From: Kuschelorhynchus macadamiae
Taxonomy: Eukaryota > Arthropoda > Insecta > Coleoptera > Curculionidae
Assembly (NCBI GenBank): GCA_030620095.1
Contig: JAUTXW010001306.1
Location: 1,280,001-1,344,000, forward strand
Length of the DNA stretch: 64,000 nucleotides
Direction of reading: 5' to 3'
Positions 54,631 through 64,000 of the stretch are shown in pieces (the stretch's first letter is position 1; every line of letters starts with the position of its first letter). The notes beneath the pieces were generated by a model. It was given only the letters and a program-made list of their open reading frames with translations. It searched no databases and had not been told where the DNA came from. A program made the position numbers and the translations under genes.

Positions 54631-56386
54631 CAGGGTACCTCTGCAAAGAATTACCGATTTTGGAGGTTAATAATTCCTAAACAATGATAGTTGGAAATGT
54701 GCGATTAGTTTTGGTCGACTTCTGAGACAAATGTTTTTTATGGTAATTGCTTATTTTTATTTCTTCTACAAAATGGCTCAAGAAAAAGTATCCTTTAAAA
54801 GTTTCACTTAGGTCAAGGGTACAAGGTCTCCACAAATCTCTAACAGTCATAACTGATTGTGAACGTTGTAGAGAGGGAAACTAAGTACTTAATGTAGCAT
54901 ATTCTGGACAATTTCTTTAATCACGTTCCTAATGTAATTTGCCAGACCATGAGAGCTAGAAACTTGTAGTTTTGTTTCATTGGTCGATAAGTTTTTCTTG
55001 GGACAACTAAAATAATGGTTGCCATTTTTATAAAGTGGTGTAAGAAAAGAAATGTTTTTAAAACCCACAAATCTCGTTTAAATGTAACATCCGCCTGTTT
55101 TACTGCCAAAAAAACGGCTTTTGTCTATACTCCCTGAAAATATCGCACACCAGCTGTTTTGATGCTAAACGTTATACCCTTATAACACAAAGATATAATC
55201 ACCTTAACTTTTATTTACATACACTTAAAAAATAAATTTAACTTTAAACAGTGGTTAGAGCTTTTCACAAGGAATTCAGCAAGATATAGTTTGATGAGGT
55301 TATCGCCAACGGTTCGCGTACAATTAATTAAAACCATTCCATACCTTTCTTGGTTGCCACCAAAAATTAAGGTCAATTTATATGCCAGTGCTTTGAATCA
55401 AATAAAGTTAATAGCAGGATTTATCAGCCGTATCGCTTTATTCGAAAACCAATTCGACGGTAGTTACTAGAAGAAGATTTCTTTCAATATATCAAAAGCA
55501 GCCACCTACAAAAAATTCAATAAGAAAGTGGTATCCACTATACCAGACTGGTTGACGTTATTTTATTAGACCTTAAAACGCATCCAAACGAAATGCTAAT
55601 TATGTCCGATAAAGCAATGTTTCATTTGAATGGACTTGGCAATAAACATAATTGTTTGATAGGCCCTTCTGAAAATCTTCGTGAATTTTAACAGGTAAAA
55701 AAAACCTAAAGTAAATGTGTGAGGTGCAGTCTCTACTGAGAAAATTTACGAACAGTTTTTTTTTAACCAGACAATAATCACTGGAGCTCTCTACATAGAC
55801 ATGCTAGAATATTTTTTACCGTCAACTACAGCAAGACGGATTTATCAATCAAATTTGCTTATCGATAGATATGGACAGCTGGACCCTGGATGAGTGGGCA
55901 GGATTTAGTGGGCCCCCTTATTCACCGGATTTAATGGTCCTGATTTTTTCCTATGGGGGTTACGTCAAAGAGAGATTCTACAATACTATTGGTCTCACGA
56001 TATTCTCTATCTAATAAATATTATACGAAATATAGCAGTAGACATTACTCAAGATATGCTTCAAAATTCATTTGAAAAATTGTTTGTAAATTTTCCTATG
56101 TACATAGAACAAAATGGCCAACACCCTCACAGTTTATTTTAATTTTGTTAATTGTTCAATTTATTGCTTAAATGTGTGTAGTATTAAAATAACTGCTCAA
56201 AAATATGTTCATAAAGTATAGACAAGGACTGACATACGGGGTGCTATATATAAATTTCGGAAATTTTAAAATAAGATTTTTTAACTTGTTGGTCTCAGAA
56301 GTAGATCAAAACTAACCCCACCTTTGCGTCTGGCACTGTTTAGGAATTAACATTCAAAATCTGTCGTTCTCGGTTAGGACACCCTG
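54631..56386 (+). mobile_element. Mariner-type DNA transposon with both inverted repeats
   Basis: 1756 bp. The left end (54631-54735) and the reverse of the right end (56280-56386) share CAGGGT, ATTCCTAAACA and TTAGTTTTG.TC.ACTTCTGAGAC. The base pair before the left end is TA; the matching position on the right is CA, so one target-site base has changed. The interior carries a plus-strand transposase remnant. Confidence 0.75.
55400..56142 (+). pseudogene. Mariner-like transposase, decayed
   Basis: 55440-55545 encodes the helix-turn-helix part (VTRRRFLSIYQKQPPTKNSI, then RKWY). 55596-55690 gives IMSDKAMFHLNGLGNKHNC, the first catalytic Asp with Lys where Glu is usual, then PSENLREF. 55860-56140 gives GQLDPG and NGPDFFLWGLRQREI (third acidic region), DILYLINIIRNIAVDITQDM and IEQNGQHPHSLF, the usual C-terminus. 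The middle with QQDGA is lost or unrecognisable. Stops throughout. Confidence 0.72.
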
Positions 56387-57017
<631 letters not shown>

Positions 57018-57300
57018 TTGTTTGTGTTTTCTTAAACCTTAAATATTATTCGATAATGTCTATGTTTCTTGGGTATAGTTTTTTTACGGTGAAACAAAAC
57101 TACTACGTATTTTCTTGACGTTTCGCCCGTCCTAGCAAGCAGAGTACAGATGGTGTGTAAACGATCTGTATAAGGACTTGTTAAAAGAAGACTTTTTTCT
57201 TCTATGTCGCGCTTTTGGAAACCTTTATTTCCTTCTTCAAGGCTACGGTGTAAAGTTGATGGAAAATAAAAAATAATATATATAATTTACGAGCTAAACT
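57018..57300 (-). repeat. PLE-like 3' ends between (TA)n arrays
   Basis: GACGTTTCGCCC at 57117 is the same reverse motif as in the PLE ends elsewhere. A second motif on the minus strand, CCTTGAAGAAGG...CCAAAAGCGCGAC (57245-57206), resembles the CTTGAGGAAGGC...GCCGAAAGC end at 34783. No coding part. Confidence 0.45.
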
Positions 57301-57306
57301 CTTTAA

Positions 57307-57309
<3 letters not shown>

Positions 57310-57364
<55 letters not shown>

Positions 57365-57370
57365 ATATAT
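57310..57370. repeat. (TA)n array, 61 bp
   Basis: TA repeat with one C near its right edge, following a PLE-like end. Confidence 0.93.
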
Positions 57371-57886
57371 TATCACAGCCATCCCAAACTATAGTAAATT
57401 CAATTCATTGTTTGGTTATACTATTAGAATTTATAAAAAAGTACAAACAGTTTATCTAAACAAACCCATTAAACTTCAACTTGGAATAGGAAACTGTAGC
57501 AAGTTCTTTTTCTAATATAAATATCGGTGGGAATCACGGTATCGGCAGGCTTGATCTGGTCTCAACAATAGAGCTAGCAAAGTACCTCCTTCTCGGAAAA
57601 GCACTCTACCACTCTCCAAAATACTACCCCTAACTCTTAAAGACAGTTAATAATCATCTAAAGCCATATCGGCAATTTGGGGTTATAGGCTCAGGGGGAA
57701 CCTATCGTCAATATTATCTTAATTTCGGTAGTGTTGGAGAGGCCACGAGTGAAGAGAATGCGCACCCTATTTCTATGGTAATTGTATAATCTAACCTGAG
57801 CAATATAACCCGCACCTGTTGTTTTTAATAGTGCGTTTATACCCTTACCCCTCTGTGAAACTACTCACACCGAGCCATAGACGTGG

Positions 57887-57888
<2 letters not shown>
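57371..57888. other. Spacer, nothing recognised
   Basis: Mixed-composition sequence without a recognisable frame or repeat. Confidence 0.4.

Positions 57889-57945
<57 letters not shown>
57889..57945. repeat. (TA)n array, 57 bp
   Basis: Perfect TA, followed directly by the mirrored block at 57946. Confidence 0.95.
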
Positions 57946-57948
<3 letters not shown>

Positions 57949-58530
57949 CAGGAGCAAAACCGACATTTACGGTTACCAACAATACATCCAAAATCATCGC
58001 TTAACTTGATGCTAGTTATACTCGTCTCTCAACTAGTTGACTCTACTGATGAAAACCTGAAATCAAAAACACGTGTCTACGATTGGCCAAATTTCACTAT
58101 GTTTTAGCAGTCTTCCCAAAAAATCATTTGACGCGATAATTTTTTTGTACTTAAGATATAATTACTGAACTCCGTGGGAAAAGAGTTTCAAGGACGGCGA
58201 AGATATCGGATGTTCTCTTGGTAATCACAAATGTCGGTTTTGCTCCTGTTGGTGACATTGGTGTTATTTTGTGTAATAATTGTGGCGCTAGTTATACTCG
58301 TCTTTCAATTAGTGGACTGTACTGATGAAGACCTTAAGTCAGCGTCTTCCATACTTTTTAATAGTTCTTGCCGAGTTAAGATTTTTCTACTTTAATTTAA
58401 ATACTCTTGGGTAATGAGTTTCGTCACAGGTGGCTTTATGCTGCTCCGTGGTAATAGAGTATCAAGTCCGGCGAAGATTTTGAATGTTTTCTTGATAATT
58501 AATCACTGAGTTCAGTGTTCGGAAGGCTCT
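57946..58530. repeat. Mirrored block with hammerhead-like segments, possible PLE ends
   Basis: 57948-57985 (CAGGAGCAAAACCGACATTT...) recurs inverted at 58210-58241. CTAGTTATACTCGTCT...ACTGATGAAAACCTGAAATC (58009-58064) recurs in direct form at 58288-58342. The latter has CTGATGA followed by a short stem and, in the first copy, AAAACACGTGTC. The next 150 bp contain CCGGCGAAGATTTTGAATGTT (58466), partly repeating CGGCGAAGATATCGGATGTT (58196). Confidence 0.5.
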
Positions 58531-58951
58531 CTAGGAAGAAAACTTTATATCAAAGGGCTAAAAAATAAGTTACCGCTAATTACGTAAGGAAAAAACGTTA
58601 CAATTTTTTTACAATTTTACTAAGGATTAAGCTGATCTAGCAATTAGAACCTGAAAATCGTTTTTGCAAATTGTCCGAACAAATAAAAAATTAAATAATT
58701 TGAAAACTTGTTTAACAACTTTTATAAATAACTTTTTAGCTTAGGTTAGTTTTACGGTTACAATTTGTAATATACAATGAAATTAACAAGATATAACTAA
58801 AAACTGCAACTGGTCTCATTAGAATATTCTCTCTCTCTGTTTCCCTCTGTCCAGCAGTTTAGTTGGCAAGGCTCTGTACCCCTATCAATTCATTCTGCAA
58901 TCCATAGACAGTTTTTTTTAACAATATAATATTATGGTATGCATTCTTTCC
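58531..58951. other. AT-rich spacer, nothing recognised
   Basis: No signature apart from a short CT-rich tract at 58828-58850. Confidence 0.4.
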
Positions 58952-60131
58952 TTACTTCCCTCATAAAAGGGAAGTATTGTAATCGTGAAAAAAATCATTC
59001 TCTGAGATTTTTTCAGATCTTTGCGTTTCAGGGTCCCTAGATGCCGAAAAACATGTTTTCTCGATTCCGTCGGTCTATCGGTCTGTCTATATTACTAAGA
59101 ACGCACTTATCCAATTTATCTCAAGTTTTGCACAAACATCAAGTATTGTGTAGGAATCAACTGCTAAAGTTTTGGTACGAATCAAAGATGTCGGCTTAAT
59201 AAAATATTTAAAAATTCAGCCTGCCTGAAACACTACTTAACGAATTGATTTTAAATGCTATGCCATAACTAATTGTGGAATAGAGATGAGCTAGTAAAAC
59301 TGTGGTACTAATAAAAAATGGAGGCCAAACAAAACATTTGTAATCTGAAAAAGATGATCCTCTCAGGTTTTACATATTATCTTTACGTTTTAGCCCCCAG
59401 GTGCCGTCTGTCTGTCAGTCGCGGCATAGCTTAAAGACTACCCTCGAAATTCTTCAAATTATAGTCAAAAATTAAGGATCATATGGGGATGACCTGGTAT
59501 TATTTTAGTAAAAATCCAATATCCGGAACAAGATGGCAGCCTATTTATCCAATTTACCGCAAATATGGACAAAAATCAAGTGTTACGTAAGAACTGGTAA
59601 TAGTATAAATATAAGATAGCAAAACAAATGGTGGCCTAACAAAATATTTAAAAAATAAGCCTGATTATTAGATTTATTTCAAATTTAATGTAATGTAGAG
59701 ATAAACTTAAAGTTGTGTTACGACTTTAAGATGGCGGAACAAAATGGCAGCAAAATAAAATTTTTAAAAAATCAACTTAAAAAAATCTTAGTCAATTGAA
59801 TTTTGCAGAAATATTAAATGTGATATAGTGACAAATTTTATGTAACAAAATCTCGGTGTGTGTCAATGTAAAAGCTTTTTATTGAATTTATTCTAAATTG
59901 TGCCCAAAAATCAAGTTTCGCACAGGTAAAAACTGGTAAAATATTGACAGGAAACAACTATAATAGAACAAAATGGCGCCCAATAATTTTTTTTGAAAAG
60001 ACAGTATATAGGTATGTTTTCCTAAACAACTATGTACTGAACCAAATTGGGTCACACTTTACTATTCCTAATAGAAAGAAATATTCTTACCGAGAGAAGT
60101 TCTGGGTAAAGGAAATTTATCGATTTTTTTT
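58952..60131 (+). repeat. CCCTCGT repeat, copy B (uninterrupted)
   Basis: Starts TTACTTCCCTCATAAAAGGGAAG, continues GTAATCGTGAAAAAAAT and a diverged GTCTGTC tract, then several units with AAGATGGCGGAACAAAATGGCAGC-like cores, and ends ACCGAGAGAAGTTCTGGGTAAAGG with CGATTTTTTT. At 1.18 kb it is the best guide to the family's full length. No coding capacity. Confidence 0.75.
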
Positions 60132-60921
60132 ACTTTGGGGGTCGTGCTTCTCTGGTGGCATATTTTTTTTCTTTCTCTTCCGCATCAATTTTTCTTACAT
60201 TTCTTTTCTGGTTTTCATAAAATCTTCTAATACTTCAGAAATTCTAAAGTGATATAATTTGTTGCTGAATTAATCTCTGTAGCATTATTTTTTATCACTT
60301 GATATGCAGTCGGTTTTATTTGTATTCCAAAATCTTTTTATATTTGGCACAAATATTTGCTATCGAGAATTTCTCTTCGACTGAAAAACATGTCGTTCGT
60401 GCCCCTAGTTTAAAGTTTAATTAACAACTCAAACGAAGAAAACAATTTAGGCAAAACAACGTTGGGGAATTTTAAAGAGTAGGGTTAGGTAATTAAATTT
60501 ATATGCAGTAAAGTTAGCATACTGTTAGAAAATGCACTGTTGCAAATTATTTACACCCATTTACTGTTCATCGTTTAATTTTTTTTTCAATTATTTAAAA
60601 TTAATCAATGTTAATATAATCTTTTTTAGAAAGGAAATGGTACAACCAGCCATAAGAGTTTCTGTGAAAAAAAGAAGGATTACAATTTTATCGCAAATTT
60701 TGTTTACAATTTTTCCATATTAGGAAGAGCCCGAAATAAATTGGGATATGCAAAGATCCATCGCTCATAAATCGCATAAATTATCGAATCGTACTAATCG
60801 TAGGATTATTTCGTTTGCTTTTGTTTTAAATATGTTTTCCTGTAATTACTAGTTATATTCATCGAGGTATTAGGTATGTTTACAATCTGTAAAAGGGTTC
60901 AATTAATAATTAATAAGCATT
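60132..60921. other. AT-rich spacer, nothing recognised
   Basis: Short open frames only, without recognisable domains. Confidence 0.4.
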
Positions 60922-61815
60922 TTTATTTGTCGCCCTTTTGTTGGATTGGATATTGGATATTGGATTTCTACCAATATTTTACCAGTTTCTACCTATGATT
61001 TTTGGGCATAATTTAAAATAGATTCAATAAGTAGTTTTTATATTAACACACATCGCCACTTGGTAACGTCATATTGAATTCGCATCAGTTTATCCCCATA
61101 TCACATTTAATTATTCTCCAAAAGTTAAAGTCAACTGAATAATTTTTTTTTACATTGATTATTTAAAAATTTTGTTTCGCGGCAATTTTGTTCCGCCATC
61201 TTCAATTCACGTCACAACTTTACCAGTTTATCTATATATCACACTTAACTTTTATAAAAGATTTGAAATAAATCTAATAAGTCGTTTTTCAGGCAAATAT
61301 TTTTTAATATTTTATTAAGCCGGCATTTTTTTTCGCCATCTTAGATTCGTACTAAAATTTTACTGTTTGATTTCTACGTAATACTTGATTTTTGTGCAAT
61401 ATTTCAGGTACATTGAGCGAGTAGTTTTTTAGTAATATTTTTTTTCACCTGGCTGGCATTTTGTTTCCCCTTCTTGGATGAGCATTAAAATTTTACCAGA
61501 TAATTTTTACGTAATTCTTGATTGTGCAAATTTTCTGGTAAACTGGATAAGCAGCTTTTAATAATCATTTTTTAAACATTTCAGTAGGCCGGTATCTAGT
61601 TTCGCAATATTGGTTTTTACCAAAATTGTTCCACCATTTTTGACTCTTGTTTTGGTCAAAATTGTTTAAGTCAATCAAATGAGTAGTTTTTGAGCTATGC
61701 AGATAGATCAGCAAACCGACGGAATTAGGAAAACATGTTTTTTGGCATGGAGGGACCCTAAAACGTGAAGATCTGTAAAAATCTGGGAGGGTGATTTTTT
61801 TTCTAATTACAATAA
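60922..61815 (-). repeat. CCCTCGT repeat, copy D (lacks both extreme ends)
   Basis: Reverse orientation. It has repeated TTTTGTTCCGCCATCTTC, TTTTACCAGTTTAT and GAGTAGTTTTT segments in about 130-bp steps, then ACCGACGGAATTAGGAAAAC and CGTGAAGATCTGTAAAAATC near the right edge. The terminal CCCTCGT motifs are missing on both sides. Confidence 0.65.
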
Positions 61816-64000
61816 ACGAAAAAAGAAAATTACATAAAAGGGGTGCAGTCATTTTTAACAGAAGTTAAGAGTAGAAATTAAGAATTGTTCTTACCTATGT
61901 AAGGAATATCTTTAAAATTTAGGCGCAATTTTTGGGGTTACTCTCTAAACGTACATAAAGGGATCAAATTTAGAAGTTACATTACGCGGAATCATAACAA
62001 ATTGTGTTTTGCTACCCATAAATTTATAGAAGTAAACAACCCAAGGAACAAAGGCAAAGTACGTTTTTGATATCCTATTTATTTTCCCTTGAAGTCGTAT
62101 AATTAAACTATAAATTAGACTAACTCCTTCGCACAATTCTCGCAGATACACGTGTTAAATATAACGTATACATTTTAATTGACTTTAATTAAGTTCCAAA
62201 GATTTTCCTCTAGCTATGAGTAATTATGAGGTACTTTTTTGACACAAATATTTTTTACGTGTTGCGGTTAGTATATATTAAATAATAATCGCAAAATGTG
62301 TATTTTAATCTTATAATGAACTGAATATTTTAGTTGTTATCTGAAGCTGCACACCGTCTAATTTAATCCAGCGCATTGGGCTACAGACTACAGAGTATGT
62401 TAATTCAAATTCCTTCATAGAAAAAACTACCAAAAAGAGGGCAGGGAGAGAATACGGGATGAATGAGTTTTTCAGGAATATTGTTTAAAACGTAAGTTAT
62501 TTTGTTAATCAGTATTTTTTACTTAAAAATCACCCGAATTTGCAAAAGCTGGTTGGTTTTTGGCAGAGGAGGTCTATTTTAGATCCAATATAAGCCGAAA
62601 ATGAAAAGAAAGGAATATTGTTTTAAGCTTAATATAATTGGATAAAATGACCAGTTTGTAAGAAAAACAATTATCGGTCGCTTTAAAAATCTACTTAAGA
62701 GAAAAAAAAATATTGAAGGTACACATGTGATATTGAACATTGGTCCATTATGAATTAAAAAATATTCACAGCATCGAGAGAATTTTCTGGTATATTTTTC
62801 CAAGACCTGTATCAATTGTTTAGATACCTCAGATGTCTTTTTTTGTAACAATTTAACTGACGTAGAAATCATATTTTCCAACATGCCATGTATTTCCCGA
62901 TTTTCAGTTTCGTATTTTTTCCAATTCGGATAATCAACGTTATTTTAGATCTCTTTATCTTGAAGGAGAATGAATGAACCTCAAACCGGCTATAGGATTT
63001 TGCTTGTAAACGAATGATCACAGGACAAAATTGGATAATTTTATTGTCTCTGAGATTGCGTTTACCATGTATGCTCGTCTAAATCGTTTTCTCAGTCGAT
63101 ACCGAAATAAAATTAGCATTTCATGATTAAACTTAAAAACTAAATCAATTATCTTGAAAATGCAATTTGTTGCATTGATCTATGTTCTGTTTTGACAAAA
63201 CTTTTGTTGACTATCCATGATTCGGGTGAAAATTTCAAAATTTGCGTTTCGCGCATACTTATTACGAGAATACTACTGTATTTTCGGGGAAAATGATAGA
63301 AAATTATTATGAACATAATAAAATTATCTTTTTAAAGGAAAAAACTATACATATAGAATTACATTTAATTAAAACAACGACATTCGTCCCTTTTCAAAGC
63401 ATTTTTTATATATTTCCGAAACGACTTGGATGAAGGAATTTTTATTTTTCTGTTCTGCATTTTAAAGTTGACGTCTGTGCAGAAAATCAGCCTTTATGTA
63501 AATGCCCTAAGCTCTGAACTAATTAGAATTGAAGATCTCTTTGTTTCTTATTTACTTAGATTAAATAGACGGAAAGATATTTAACAAAATAATAAACCGT
63601 GACAAGGGGATCAGTTCCTCTCGAACTACCTCGTATCCCGAATATACCTCTTCGTATATTGGTTGAGTAAACGAGGTGTTCTGATCGGTTTGAAAACATG
63701 ATGTCATTGAATGTCATTTATGTCAGTTATATTGATTAGGTTTATCAAATAGCGTCTTTCATAATTCATTTTTGCATTTTATAGTGTGTTTTCGATGTAA
63801 ATAGGTTTTGAAGAAAATTAAATTTACTAATCATGACAAAACGGTTTACTATTTGTTGTCAGAGTTAAAAACAAATTGAAGCTTGTTTATCTTTTGTCAG
63901 GTTAATTTTGTACAACCTTCCATTATCGGTTCATGGCGGTTAAACTAGAAATCTTTTAAAGGGTAAAGTAGTTATCTAGTTGTTACATAGTTTTAGAACA
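61816..64000. other. AT-rich sequence to window end, nothing recognised
   Basis: Frames of 63 to 101 codons occur on both strands, but none carries a domain I can name and no element ends are visible. This is the longest quiet stretch of the right half. Confidence 0.45.

Overview
This is a eukaryotic window and reads like arthropod, most likely insect, repeat-filled intergenic DNA. It is very AT-rich. The coding traces I recognise are almost all transposable-element proteins: Tc1/mariner-type transposases, non-LTR (LINE) endonuclease/reverse transcriptases, Penelope-like elements (PLEs) with reverse transcriptase plus GIY-YIG endonuclease, a Crypton tyrosine recombinase, and an insect gypsy-type LTR element with an env remnant. 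I see no host gene with a recognisable product, no rRNA and no CRISPR array. There are fifteen (TA)n arrays (about 25 to 402 bp) and one (GA)n array of 549 bp. Species cannot be named from this.

Layout. 1-220 is a (TA)n edge. 996-4165 is a mariner-type transposon with a broken LINE inserted in its left terminal repeat (about 1040-2268); about 1.6 kb of it plus its right flank is duplicated at 5765-7402. 9198-9572 is an internally deleted Crypton recombinase and 9943-10862 a hAT-like MITE. 12480-13440 is another decayed mariner-type transposase. 13710-17340 is a minus-strand LINE with ORF1 and ORF2 remnants, bounded on both sides by (TA)n. 17.4-19.9 kb holds PLE ends, a duplicated (TA)n+135 bp unit and a mirror-image cluster of tRNA-Arg(ACG)-like repeats. 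20880-23241 is an LTR element that kept LTRs, primer-binding site and env remnants but lost gag-pol.

25.7-31.7 kb holds a LINE tail running into the (GA)n array, a minus-strand mariner transposase and two PLEs. 32277-37450 is a repeat with inverted ends (here called the CCCTCGT family) split by about 4 kb of PLEs and (TA)n arrays. This includes the youngest-looking element of the window, a PLE at 34951-36964 with a 411-codon open frame. 37.7-39.3 kb is a Tc1-type element with a 208-bp MITE inside; 39.7-43.6 kb holds two LINE fragments; 46.0-48.2 kb another CCCTCGT copy. 49.6-51.5 kb and 52.4-54.3 kb are two more PLEs, 54631-56386 a mariner-type element with both inverted repeats, 56.7-58.5 kb (TA)n arrays with PLE-like ends, and 58.95-61.8 kb two more CCCTCGT copies. 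The last 2.2 kb shows nothing I recognise.

The genes do not form pathways; they are layers of nested insertions. The signals most worth a second look are: (i) the repeated junction of PLE ends with (TA)n arrays; (ii) two unrelated PLEs whose truncated 5' ends are capped by perfect inverted copies of their own 3' ends (74 bp and 57 bp); (iii) hammerhead-ribozyme-like cores in the PLE ends; (iv) the CCCTCGT family, which carries tandem GCCAT-type motifs.
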